In this document: one piece after another, positions 20,737-32,350 of the stretch
How positions within the stretch are numbered: position 1 is the stretch's first letter
Layout of the letters: each line of letters opens with the position of its first letter
Source of the DNA: Roseiarcus sp963806935
Lineage (GTDB): Bacteria; Pseudomonadota; Alphaproteobacteria; Rhizobiales; Beijerinckiaceae
Assembly (NCBI GenBank): GCA_963806935.1
Contig: CAWEAT010000011.1
Coordinates: 62,001-126,000, forward strand
DNA length: 64,000 nt
Direction: 5' to 3'
Program-made: the position numbers and the translations under genes
The notes under the pieces: generated by a model
Told to the model about the DNA's origin: nothing
The model's input: the letters and a program-made list of their open reading frames with translations, nothing else
Databases searched by the model: none

Positions 20737-20858
20737 TCGGTCGCCCCGGCAGCCGATTTCCATAAAGCCGCCGCCGATGATATGGAGGGCGCAGCGCGGT
20801 TCGGCGCTGGCGAACGGCAACGCGGGCCGAGGATCGGCGGGCGCGAGGGACTGAAGCA

Positions 20859-22649
<1,791 letters not shown>

Positions 22650-22762
22650 GTTTATCGCGCCCATCTAACGAAGACCAGAAGTAACATCGAACGCAACAAC
22701 GGCGCTTGTCGAATTCGGACGCGCCGAATAGGGTCTATCGTCTCGAGCGGGGAGGATAGGCG

Positions 22763-23770
22763 ATGAAGAGGAAAGTGGTTGTCGCTGTAGTCGCGGCTTA
22801 TGTTACATTGAACATCGGGACGGCGTCGGCCTATACGGCGCTGTTCGCATTTGGCGACAGCCTTTCGGACGCGGGCAACGCGTTTATCGCCTCCGGAGGA
22901 ACGATTCCTCCCTATCCCTATGTCGACGGCCACTTCAGCAACGGGCCGACCTGGGTCGAAGACCTTTCCGTTGACCTCGGCCTCGGCACGCTGAAGCCGA
23001 GCTTGGCCGGCGGGACGGACTTTGCCATCGGCGGCGCGACGACCGCGGACCTCGGGACGGAGGTCGCCGCGTTCCAGGCCTACGCGGCGGCTGCGGGTTC
23101 GACCCCGGCCACGCTGAACGGCGCATTGTTCACGCTCGACATAGGCGCGAACGACATTCTTAACGCGCTATCCGACCCTTTGACCGCTGCCGGGGTGGTC
23201 GAGGCCGCCGCAAACAGCGCCGCTGCTGAGGTCGCAACGCTGAATACCGACGGCGCGCGCACCTTCCTCTTATACGAAGTGCCTCAACTCGGCCTGACGC
23301 CCGAGGTCGAAGCGCTGGGATCGACGGCTCAGGCCTTGGCCGACACGCTGGCCCAATTGTTCAATTCCACCCTGCTCTCCGCTCTCGCGCCGCTCGAGAC
23401 CGGAGCCGATTCGCTGAAGGTCTTCACTTTGGACAGCTACGATCTGCTCGGCAACGCCGTTGCTGATCCCCAGCGTTACGGTTTCTCCAACGTCACCGAG
23501 CCATGCATCGAAACACCCTCCTGCGTGACGGCAAGCCCGTCCCTCCAGGACACATATCTGTTCTGGGACGGACTGCACCCGACCGAGGGCGGGCACATGC
23601 TCGTGGCGGAACTTGCGTACGCGGCCGCTGCGCCGGAGCCTTCCACCTGGGCGATGATGCTCATCGGCTTCACGGGGCTCGGATTCGCCGGCTGGCGCGC
23701 CCGGCCGCGCCTTGCCGCGACGCCTGAATCGATCGCGGCGACGCCTTCATTGCCAGGGGACGCAGCCTAG
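22763..23770 (+). CDS. GDSL/SGNH esterase with PEP-CTERM anchor
   Basis: Exported hydrolase of 335 residues. Signal peptide about residues 1-23 (ending GTASA). Block I is ALFAFGDSLSDAGNA with the nucleophilic Ser, block III is LDIGANDILNAL with the oxyanion-hole Asn, and block V is FWDGLHPTEGGH with Asp and His. The C-terminus carries a PEP-CTERM signal: PEPSTWAMMLIGFTGLGFAGW, then a basic run. PEP-CTERM proteins are processed by an exosortase and usually linked to exopolysaccharide; no exosortase gene lies in this window. A second protein with the same signal is at 54698-55582. About 25 residues follow the basic run, an unusually long tail. Confidence 0.88.
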   Translation: MKRKVVVAVVAAYVTLNIGTASAYTALFAFGDSLSDAGNAFIASGGTIPPYPYVDGHFSNGPTWVEDLSVDLGLGTLKPSLAGGTDFAIGGATTADLGTEVAAFQAYAAAAGSTPATLNGALFTLDIGANDILNALSDPLTAAGVVEAAANSAAAEVATLNTDGARTFLLYEVPQLGLTPEVEALGSTAQALADTLAQLFNSTLLSALAPLETGADSLKVFTLDSYDLLGNAVADPQRYGFSNVTEPCIETPSCVTASPSLQDTYLFWDGLHPTEGGHMLVAELAYAAAAPEPSTWAMMLIGFTGLGFAGWRARPRLAATPESIAATPSLPGDAA

Positions 23771-23845
23771 ATCCGTCGAGCGCCGGCTTGCGCGCCCGGC
23801 CTTTTCGTTGAAGCATGTCGCGATTCTCCGACCGCAAGACGCCGC

Positions 23846-24648
23846 ATGCAGAATCCCAATCAGCTCGGTCATCCTCTTCCTGATTTTGTGCGCCAGCTCC
23901 GCTCTCGGCTTTTTCGTTCATTTCCGCCTGCCGGAACGGCATCGATCGGCGCAATCGATCGCGCTGGTGCAGCTCGCCATCTCGCTCCTCGTCACCTTCA
24001 CCGCGATCGTGCTCGGCCTATTGACCACCTCGGTCAAGGACGGGATTCGACAAAGCCTATAGCGCACGCGGCCAGTACGCCGCCGAGCTCGCCCAGATGG
24101 ATCGCTGCCTTCGCGACTATGGGCCCGAGACGGCGCCGATCCGGGCGCAGCTTCGAGAGCTACGCTGCGGCCGTCATCGCCAGCACCTGGCCCGACGAGC
24201 CGCCGCCCACCGGCGTCAAGTATCCCGACACGGCAAACATGCCGGTGACCGGCGAAACTCCAGTGCTCTCCAACATCATCAACGCCATTGGCCTCGAGAC
24301 CCGGTCGCTCGAGCCGAAGGACAGTCTGCATCAGAAGCTGCTGGTCGCCTGCATCGAGCAATATCGCAGCTCTGGTGCAGGCCCGCTGGAAGGTGATCGA
24401 GGGCGCGCAACGGCTCGATCTCGGCGCCCTTCTATTGGGTGCTGACGTTCTGGCTCGCCCTTCTGTTCGGCACGTTCTGCCTGACCTCGCCGCCCAATCC
24501 CAATGGTCGCGACGGTGGTCGCGCCTATGCGCGCTGTCGGTCGCGGTCGATCGTGTTTGTGATCCTCGACATGGACGAACCCTATGGAGGCCTGTTCGGC
24601 GTCCCGAGCACGTCGATGCGCAACGCGCTCGCCGACATGATGCGGTGA
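23846..24648 (+). pseudogene. DUF4239 membrane protein, broken by several frameshifts
   Basis: Pieces of one bestrophin-like DUF4239 protein appear in order across three frames. First come two N-terminal helices (SSVILFLILCASSALGFFVHF and LAISLLVTFTAIVLGLLT). The central domain follows (FDKAYSARGQYAAELAQMDRCLRDYG, then TWPDEPPPTGVKYPDTANM). The C-terminal helices come last (YWVLTFWLALLFGTFCLT, then FVILDMDEPYGGLFGVPSTSMRNALADMM). Frame changes fall near 23850, 24042, 24147, 24372 and 24500-24550. The conserved content in all pieces suggests either recent decay or poor consensus sequence. A related broken gene lies inverted at 31071-31827. Confidence 0.7.
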
Positions 24649-24698
24649 GGGCGGCGGCGATTGACGGCGCGGTTCGCGGCGGTCAGGCTTGGCGCATC

Positions 24699-26508
24699 AT
24701 GCGATTGGGCGAGGACCTGCGACGTCGTCTGTTTCTGCTCGCCGTGGCGGCGGTCCTCGGCCTTGCGCCGCCGGTGGGCGCGGCGCATGCGCAAGCCCCG
24801 GACGAAAGCTCGCCTGGAGCGCTGTTCGATCGGGACTGCGCGGTCTGCCACGACAATTCCGCGACGCGCGCCCCTGCCCGTCGCATCCTTACGCGCGATG
24901 TCGCCGAACCTCATCGTCAATTCCCTCAGCCGTGGGATCATGAAAGCGCAAGGCTTGGTTCTGACCGCCGAACAGCGGGTCGCGCTGGCTGAATATCTGA
25001 CCGGCCGCAAGGTCGGCGACGAGGCGCCGATGGCTGGCAAGTGCGCCGCCCCCTCGCCGCCGCTTTCGCTCGACGGGCCGCTGTTCAACGGCTGGGGCGC
25101 GAATGTGGAAAACTGGCGGTTCCAGCCGAGCCCGGAGCTCAGCGCCGCCGATCTTCCCCGGCTCGAACTCAAATGGGCCTTCGGCGTGCCGGGCGCGATC
25201 GTGATGTTCGGCCAGCCGACCGTCGCAGCGGGCCGCGTTTTCATCGGCGGGCAGAACGGCCACGTCTACGCGCTCGACATGCACACCGGCTGCACCTACT
25301 GGGACTATCGCGCGCCCGGCGGCGTGAGGACCGCCATCACGGTCGCGCGCGTCGGCGGCCGGATCGTCGCGCTGTTCGGCGACCGCCGTGGGCATGCCTA
25401 TTGCGTCGACGCCGCGACCGGGGAAACGATCTGGAAGGTCGCCGCCGCCGACGAACCGGGAGCGGTGATCACGGGCGCCCCGGTCCTGTTCGAGAACAGG
25501 CTCTATGTTCCGATCGCGAACGGCGACGGCGGCAGTCCTGCCCAGCAATGCTGCAAAGGCAGAGGGGCGGTGGTTGCGCTCGACGCGGCGACCGGCGACG
25601 TCGTCTGGACGACCTTCATGACCCCTGAGGCCACGCCGCAGGGTCGAGCGCCAAGCGGCGCGCAGCTCTACGGCCCTTCCGGCGCGTCGGTGTGGTCGGC
25701 CCCGACGATCGACGCCAGAAATCGGCTTCTCTATGTCGGGACCGGCGACAACCACTCCGCTCCGGCGACCGATTCGAGCGACGCCGTACGGGCGCTCCAG
25801 CTCGACGACGGCAAGATTGCGTGGTCGAAACAGTTTGTCGCCGGGGACGTCGACCCGCCGGGGCCGGATTACGATTTCGGCTCGTCCGCCAACCTGATCG
25901 CGCTCGCGGGCGGCAAGCGCGTGCTGGCCATCGGTCAGAAGTCCGGCATGGTCTGGGGGCTCGACCCGGATGACGGCGGCCGCATCGTCTGGCGTCGCCG
26001 CGTCGGGGCTGGAGGCAGGCTCGGCGGCGTCCAATGGGGAACCGCCACGAACGGGACAGCGATCTATGTCGCTGTTTCGGACATCAGGCCCCTCGAGCGC
26101 CCGGCCGGGCAGCCGGTCGCGCCGGATCCCACGGCGGGAGGCGGGCTCTTCGCGCTCGGCGCCGCGGACGGCGCGGTGCTGTGGCGCGCGCCGCCAGCGA
26201 ACGCCTGCGGAGCCGACCCCGATTGCAGCCCGGCGCAGTTGGCGGCGGTCACGGCGACGCCGGACTTCGTGCTGTCGGGCGCAATCGACGGTCACATCCG
26301 CGCCTATTCCGCCGCCGACGGCCGGGTTCTCTGGGACTACAACATGGCGAGGACATTCAAGACCGTCAACGACGTCGAGGCGAGCGGCGGCTCGCTCGAC
26401 ACGGCGGGGCCGACGGTCGCGGGCGGCATGATTTTCGTCAACTCAGGCTATGGCGTGAGCGGCCGAAAGCCGGGCAACGTGCTCGCCGCCTTCGCGCCAG
26501 GGCCGTAG
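24699..26508 (+). CDS. Quinohaemoprotein dehydrogenase: cytochrome c domain plus PQQ-type propeller (PVA dehydrogenase-like), frameshifted
   Basis: Periplasmic protein of about 600 residues. The signal peptide (VGAAHA) precedes a cytochrome c domain with the haem motif CAVCH (near residue 49). The distal Met region follows, and then a beta-propeller of PQQ-type repeats (GQNGHVYALDMHTGCTYWDY, ATGETIWKV, LDAATGDVVW, IRAYSAADGRVLWDY). The layout matches polyvinyl-alcohol dehydrogenases and related quinohaemoprotein alcohol dehydrogenases that pass electrons to cytochrome c. The signal peptide and CxxCH are in one frame and the rest in another; they join near 24875-24890, so the long frame beginning at 24661 has a false N-terminus. 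Substrate is unknown. Confidence 0.8.
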
Positions 26509-26531
26509 GGGCCGAAATGGAAAGCGATGCG

Positions 26532-27624
26532 CTACTGCGCCCGGGCCGGCCCGGGGACGAGTGGTATTTCGTTGGCCGGAGGAGCCCGCAGCCTGGCGAC
26601 TTCCGGCCAGCTTGGATCGGGTTCGACGAACGCCGCCGCCGGGACTGCGCCCGACAGCGCCGACCGGCCTCCCTCGCCCTGGGAAACCGCTTCATAGACA
26701 CAACCCGGCTGAACCGGCGCAGACGCCTCTCTCGCCGAAAACCCCGGATCGTAGTATCCGCATTCAAGCTTTCGCAGAACGGTATTTTTCAGGAGTTCGA
26801 CGCCTTGGCCGGCGTCCCGGCCGCCGAAGCTGCTGATCGGAGCGGTCGAAGAAGGAACACCCAGTCTGAGGCCGACCGCTCCCCGCACGCGTTCCAAAAT
26901 GCCCTCGAGATCGACGACCGACCGCGCAGCGGATCCAGCCTCGTACTCGTACTTCGGCCAGTCATACTGAAACGATTCGAGCGAGCCGTCGGCGGCGAAG
27001 GTCAAGGCGATGCGGGAACCGCCGCCGACAACCGGCACATCGCGTATCGTGCGGCCAAAAACGACGCGGTTCGCGACCACGGACCGGGTTGTCGCTCCGG
27101 TCCCCAGATTCATGCCGCCTTCGACCCGGTAGTCGGTGCGGAGCGGAACAATTTTCTCGTCGGGTCCGGCGACGATCACCGAGGCGAGCTTCGCGTCTAT
27201 GAAGTCCCGGCCGGCTTTATACAGAGACTTCCGCAGACAACTGCTGGGGCTTTTCTTTCGCAATCGCCCGCTCGCGGCCGCCGACTTCCATATTGCGGTA
27301 GCGGGCGGCGGTGCCGTCCCCGAGAACCTGGAGCGACCACGTGTCGCTCGCTGCCTCAAGACGATTGATCGGAGCACTTCTGGAGAGCGGCGGGCACTGA
27401 CCGGAACACAACTTCTGCAGGAGGGACGCGCTCACCGCATCCGGAGCGTCGCCAGCGACCCGCATGAGCAGCGGCAATGACGGCTGCTTGAAACCGAGAG
27501 CGATCGAGAACCCCGCCGCATCGCTCGCCTCGCGAGAGTTGGCGCCAAACGCCTGTCCGGCGCCGAGCATCAACCCGAGTCCGAAAAGGGCCAGCGCCAG
27601 CGGTCGAGGACGAACAGCCGCCAT
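26532..27624 (-). CDS. Secreted protein of unknown function, frameshifted
   Basis: About 360 residues when joined. A clear signal peptide (LALALFGLGLMLGAGQAFG) follows an ATG at 27622-27624 with AGGAGA eight to nine bases upstream. The first frame covers FSIALGFKQPSLPLLMRVAGD and a C-x3-C pair (LCSGQCPP), and breaks near 27226-27232. The second frame continues with LYKAGRDFIDAKLASVIVAGP and runs to a stop at 26532. I recognise no named domain. It lies 35 bases downstream of the protease-fold-like fragment on the same strand and the two probably shared an operon. It is convergent with the PQQ gene. Confidence 0.6.
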
Positions 27625-27659
27625 GGGAGCAATCTCCTGACTGGTTCCTGGACTGCCCG

Positions 27660-28170
27660 TCAGGATCCGTTCCATCCCGACCAGCAGACATAGCCGATCT
27701 GTCCGTCGCGCAGCGCCGGCGTGGTCTGCACGCTTGCGACGTTCATGCCTATCCGGTTCCAGCAATCGTTGGCGTCGGCGCCGGTCGCCGAAACGGAGGG
27801 ATGATTGTCGTTGTTGGCGTACCAGACGGACTCGAGCCACGCGTTGCCAATGGACTCGCCGCCCTGCATTCGGCTTGCGAATTCAGTGCCCTTCTGCGCA
27901 TCGCCATCGTACAGGAGATCATGCGCTCCGAGCATGAGCTTGACGCCTCCTCGAATGCCGAGCCCATTCGGTCCCAGAAATGTCCGTCCAAGGTTTCAAG
28001 CGTGTCGCAGGAACACGTGGCGAAGACTTTGAGTTGTTGCCCAGCCTGGCCAAAGCGCATCGAGCCGGACCAGGCGCGAGTCTGAAAGTCCCACATGCCC
28101 ATCGAGACTGGCTTGGGTCGATGCCGCCATGGGTGTACATCAAGAAGAAGTCGACGCTATCGGCCCCGCC
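27660..28170 (-). pseudogene. 5'-truncated protein, possibly protease-fold/DUF6345-like
   Basis: Three frames together encode one conserved stretch: ADSVDFFLMYTHGGIDPSQS, LKVFATCSCDTLETLDGHFW, VKLMLGAHDLLYDGDAQKG, ESIGNAWLESVWYANNDNH, and GQIGYVCWSGWN before the stop at 27660. The HGG and CSC elements are reminiscent of caspase/gingipain-type folds and the DUF6345 family, but this is a tentative comparison. There is no start: homologous sequence begins within about ten bases of the acyl-CoA ligase stop codon (28178). The N-terminal half therefore seems to have been removed by the rearrangement that placed the ligase here. Confidence 0.5.
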
Positions 28171-28177
28171 GCGGAGT

Positions 28178-29540
28178 TCACAGGATCCGGCTTTTGTGGC
28201 CCCGCCAATAGCGGTCGCGCAGCGCGGCCTTGTAGAGCTTGCCGGTCGGCAGGCGCGGGAGTTCGGGCTCGAAATCGATCGAGCGCGGACATTTCGGATG
28301 GGCGAGATTGGCGCGGCAGAAGGCGATCAGCTCGGCTCAGCGTCCGGGCCCGGCTCGAGCCGGGCGCGAGCTGCACGACGGCTTTCACCTCCTCGCCCAG
28401 CTCCTCGTTGGGCACGCCGAACACGGCGGCGTCGGCGACCTTGGGATGGGTGATCAGAAGGTTCTCGCATTCCTGCGGATAGATGTTCACGCCGCCGGAG
28501 ATGATCATGAACGGCTTGCGGTCGGTGAGATAGAAGATAGCCGTCGGCGTCGAGATAGCCGATGTCGCCGACCGTGCTCATCGTGCGGTCGGGGGAGTTC
28601 GCCTCGGCCGTCTTCTTCGGATCGTTGAAATATTCGAACGGCGAAGCGGTCTTGAACCAGAGCTTGCCGGTCTCGCCGAGCCGGAAGTTCGCGCATCTCG
28701 TCGTCGAGGATGTGCAGCTCGCCGTAGCAGCGACTTGCCGACCGTGCCCGGATGAGCGAGCCATCGGCGCTGTCGCAGAGCGAGAAGCCCATGGCCTTCG
28801 GTGGCGGCGTAATATTCGAGGATGATCGGCCCCCACCATTCGATCATCGTGCGCTTGACCGGGATCGGGCAGGGCGCGGCGGCGTGGACGCGCGATCTCG
28901 AGCGACGAGAGATCGTAGCGCCGGCGCACCGTCCTCCGGCAGCTTCAGCATGCGCGAGAACATCGTCGGCACCAGCTGCGTGTGGGTGACGCGGTATCGC
29001 TCGACGAGCTGCTAGGAAGCGTTCCGGATCGAACTGCTCCATGACGATGACCGTGCCGCCGCGCCTGATCGTCACGCTGACGGCCGCCTGCGGCGCCGAG
29101 TGGTAGAGCGGCGCGGGCGAAAGGTAGACCTGGCCCTCGCGAAAGCGCCAGAGATTCGAAGCCGCGACGGCGATCAGCGGCAACGGATCGGCGGGCGGCC
29201 TCTCAGGCAGCGGACGCAGGACGCCCTTGGGCCTGCCGGTCGTGCCGGAGGAATAGAGCATCGCCGCGCCCAGCGTCTCGTCGGCGATCGGGCTTGAAGG
29301 ACAAGTCGGCCGCCGCCTCGGCGAGACCGCTCACGCGCGTCCCTTCGCCGGGCTCCTCGACGATGAGACAGAGCTCGCCCCTGGGGCAATCGACCAGCGC
29401 CGCGAGCGCGACGTCGCGCTTCGTCTGCGAGGTGATGAGCACTCGCGACTGGCTGTTGTTGACGATATAGGCGAGCTCGGGCGCGGTCAGGTACGAATTG
29501 ACGCAGGTGTAGTAGAGCCCGGCGCGTCGTCGAGCGCGGA
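28178..29540 (-). pseudogene. Acyl-CoA ligase, second tandem copy, 5'-truncated and multiply frameshifted
   Basis: Homologous along its length to the copy at 29541-30971. It begins at the equivalent of residue 72 or so (GLYYTCVNSYLTAPELAYIV) and keeps the C-terminus missing from that copy (LPTGKLYKAALRDRYWRG, with the catalytic Lys). Frame changes occur at several points (about 28325, 28530, 28680, 28740, 28900, 29020, 29290), so no intact product can be made as the sequence stands. Recognisable pieces include MLYSSGTTGRPKGVLRPLP, WWGPIILEYYAATEG and MIISGGVNIYPQECEN. Confidence 0.7.
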
Positions 29541-30971
29541 GCATTCGGGATGGGCGAATGGTCGCGAATAAGCTCGGCCTCAATGTCCGGGCCGGGCTCG
29601 ACGCCCGGCGCCAGTTGCACGACCGCCTTGACTTCCTCGCCCATTTCCTCGTTCGGCGCGCCGAACACGGCGGCGTCAGCCACCTTGGGATGAGTGATCA
29701 GCAGGTTCTCGCACTCCTGCGGATAGATGTTGACCCCGCCGGAAATGATCATGAACGACGCCCGGTCGGTCAGATAGACGTAGCCGTCCTCGTCGACATA
29801 ACCGATGTCGCCGACCGTGCTCATCGTGCCGTCGGGCGAATTCGCCTCGGCGGTCTTGGCCGGATCGTTGAAATATTCGAACGGCGAAGCGGTCTTGAAC
29901 CACAGCTTGCCGGTCTGGCGAGGCGGAACCTCCCGCATTTCGGCGTCGAGAACGTGAAGCTCCCCGTAGACCGGCTTGCCGACGGTGCCCGGATGGGCGA
30001 GCCATTCCGCGCTGTCGCAGAGCGTCATGCCCATGGCTTCGGTGGCGCTGTAATACTCGAGGATGATCGGCCCCCACCAGTCGATCATCGCCCGCTTGAC
30101 CGGGATCGGACAGGGCGCCGCGGCGTGGACGGCGACCTCGAGCGACGTGAGATCGTAACGCCCGGCGAACCGCTTCCGGCAGCTTCAGCATGCGCGAGAA
30201 CATCGTCGGAACAAGCTGGGTGTGGGTGACGCGATATTGCTCGACGAGCGCAAGGAAGCGTTCCGCATCGAACCGCTCCATGACGATGACCGTTCCGCCG
30301 CGCCTGATCGTCCCGCTGACGCCCGCCTGCGGCGCCGAGTGATAGAGCGGCGCGGGCGAAAGGTAGATTTGGCCTTCGCGAAATCGCCAGAAATTGAGCC
30401 GCGCGGCGATCAACGACAACGGATCGGCGGGCGACCGGTCAGGCAGGGGACGCAGCACGCCCTTCGGTCTGCCGGTCGTGCCGGAGGAATAGAGCATCGC
30501 TGCGCCCAGCGCCTCGTCGGCGATTGGGCTTGAAGGGCAGTCGGCCGTCGCCTCGCCGAGATTGCGCACGCGCGTCCCTTCGCCGGGTCCGTCGACGATG
30601 AGACAGAGCTCCACCCTGGGGCAATCGACCAGCGCCGCGAGCGCGACGTCGCGCTTCGCCTGCGACGTGATGAGCACTCTCGACAGGCTGTTGTTGACGA
30701 TAAAGGCGAGCTCGGGCGCGGTCAGATACGAATTGACACAGGTGTAGTAGAGGCCCGCGCGCTCGCCGGCCGCGCAGCACTCGACGAACCGCGAATGGTT
30801 CTCCATGAAGATCGCATAGTGGTCGAGCCGTTTAAGGCCGGCCGAGCGCAGGAGATGCGCCAGGCGATTGCTGCGCGCTTCGAGCTCGCCATAGCTGATC
30901 GCTTCGCCTGACGCCGCCATCACGACGGCGGGCTGATCGGCGCGCGATCGAGCGTACTGGCCTGGATACAC
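29541..30971 (-). pseudogene. Acyl-CoA ligase, first tandem copy, 3'-truncated and frameshifted
   Basis: ANL-superfamily ligase of the acyl-CoA synthetase type. Start is GTG (30969-30971) with AAGGAC upstream. The adenylation P-loop is MLYSSGTTGRPKGVLRPLP, the A5 region EYYSATEAMGMTLCDSAEW, the A8 hinge MIISGGVNIYPQECENLL, and the frame ends near AELI at about 29575. One frame change lies near 30165-30180. The last 35 or so residues, which hold the catalytic lysine loop, are absent: the sequence passes by short homology near 29540 directly into the middle of the N-terminal region of the second copy. The pair looks like a tandem duplication collapsed by deletion. The substrate is probably a fatty acid or other carboxylate. 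Confidence 0.7.
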
Positions 30972-31070
30972 GGGCGGGTCCTTACGCAGCGCGCATGGTC
31001 GTCACAGCCGCGCCGGGAAGCGGAGATTGCCCGAGGCGCTGCGGCCTGTCGAGACGCGGTCGCGGCGTCC

Positions 31071-31827
31071 TCAGCGGCCGAGCGTAGCGATAAGGTTGTC
31101 GACGCCGACCGGCGAAATGCGAACGAGGCCGGAATAGGGCTGGCTGAACTCGAGAATCATGAAAATGGCGCTCGCGACAGCGATCGATCCCAGCGCGACC
31201 GCGGCGACGCTGACCGGGTTGAACGCGTTCAGGAATCCAAAGCTCAGGAACAGCAGCGCCGACCATCCGACCACAACGAACAGGAGCAGCTTCGGCACCG
31301 GACTTGCCAATTGTCGGCTCATGAGCAAGGTCGTTTGAATGACCTGAACGAAGAATCGGCTTCGCGGTTGCGATGAGCTCCTTCTGGCGATCGTCGGCCG
31401 GCTTGAGGCCGCCAAAAAAGGCGGCGATATCCTGCAAATCTGCGCGCGCCTGCGCGTAAGGCGCGACGCCGCTCGACTTGCCGCCCCAGAGCCGGTCGCG
31501 CGCATGCACCACCGCGTGGCGCAACAGATCGCGTCCAGCGCGCGCTTCCGGCCCATATTGCTCAAGCGCGAAGTCGAGCTGCAGGATCACCGGCCCCAGC
31601 GACTGCGAGACCGGCGTTTTGGTTCGTGTAGACGCCGTAGCTGGTCCAGACCAGAAGGCCGAGGACGAGCGCGAGCAATAGAATCACGAGGCCGATGATC
31701 GACCCAACCATGCCCTTCGCATCGGTGACAACCTGAACCGGCAACAGCCATTGCAACAGGAAGCCCGAGGAGCCCGCTAACGAAGGCAAGGATGGCGATC
31801 GATGACGGTTCTCGCGATGGAATTCAC
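31071..31827 (-). pseudogene. DUF4239 membrane protein, second locus, frameshifted
   Basis: Bestrophin-like DUF4239 protein in pieces. An N-terminal helix (SIAILAFVSGLLG) leads to FLLQWLLPVQ and the helix MVGSIIGLVILLLALVLGLL. The central domain follows (VILQLDFALEQYGPEARAGR), and C-terminal helices run from KLLLFVVVGWSALLFLSFGF to the stop at 31071. Frame changes are near 31768, 31625 and 31350. It is in the opposite orientation to the related gene at 23846-24648. The exact start is unclear; a GTG at 31825-31827 is one option. Confidence 0.65.
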
Positions 31828-32011
31828 GCGTTTGCCTCCGCGGCACCGGCAAGATCGAGTCAGGTGAGACGCGCCAAACCCCGGAGCGCCGATTCGCGCG
31901 AACGGCCTCAATTCACAACTTACACGATAACGTCGGGGAGTTCATGCCTCGGCAATCAAGGGCCAGATCGGTGAACAACTGCGCACCGGCCAAACCCGCT
32001 TTGGCCGTTCC

Positions 32012-32350
32012 TCATTTTGCGTGGACGGCGAGCCAGACCGTCGGCTCATCGGCGTCGGTCCATTCCACTCGGTGACGAACGTGCGGCGGAAGCTCGATGT
32101 AGTCGCCTGGGGCAAGTATCCTCGGCGCGGATTCGCCTTCGATCATGAGGCCCGCCGAACCCGCGAGGACGACGACCCATTCCGTCCGGTCCTGGTCGTA
32201 CCAGAAGCCGGGCGGGCTCGCCTGCCCCGTCGAGACGATCCGCTCGATGCGGGCGCCGGGAAGTTCAGCGAGAATCGCGGTCTCCTCGATGTCCCCGCGG
32301 GCTGGAACCTCTTCAAAGAGGCTCCCGCTGCGAAGCCCCTTTCCGCTCAC
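32012..32350 (-). CDS. Cupin-domain protein, translationally coupled to the transglutaminase-like gene
   Basis: Small single-domain cupin of 112 residues. Cupin motif 1 is degenerate (GFWYDQDRTEWVVVLAGSAGLMIEG) and motif 2 is PGDYIELPPHVRHRVEWT, keeping the PPHVRH histidines. The start is GTG (32348-32350), which overlaps the upstream TGA as GTGA; an in-frame extension upstream lies wholly inside the neighbouring gene and is arginine-rich, so I reject it. Similar small cupins bind metals and small ligands or act as isomerases; no substrate is evident. Its coupling to the peptide-metabolism operon is the main clue to function. Confidence 0.8.
   Translation of the reverse strand: MSGKGLRSGSLFEEVPARGDIEETAILAELPGARIERIVSTGQASPPGFWYDQDRTEWVVVLAGSAGLMIEGESAPRILAPGDYIELPPHVRHRVEWTDADEPTVWLAVHAK

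Noticed and set aside
26034..27368. 444-codon plus-strand frame crossing the PQQ gene end and the next gene
   Set aside because: Arg-rich shadow that spans two better-supported genes.
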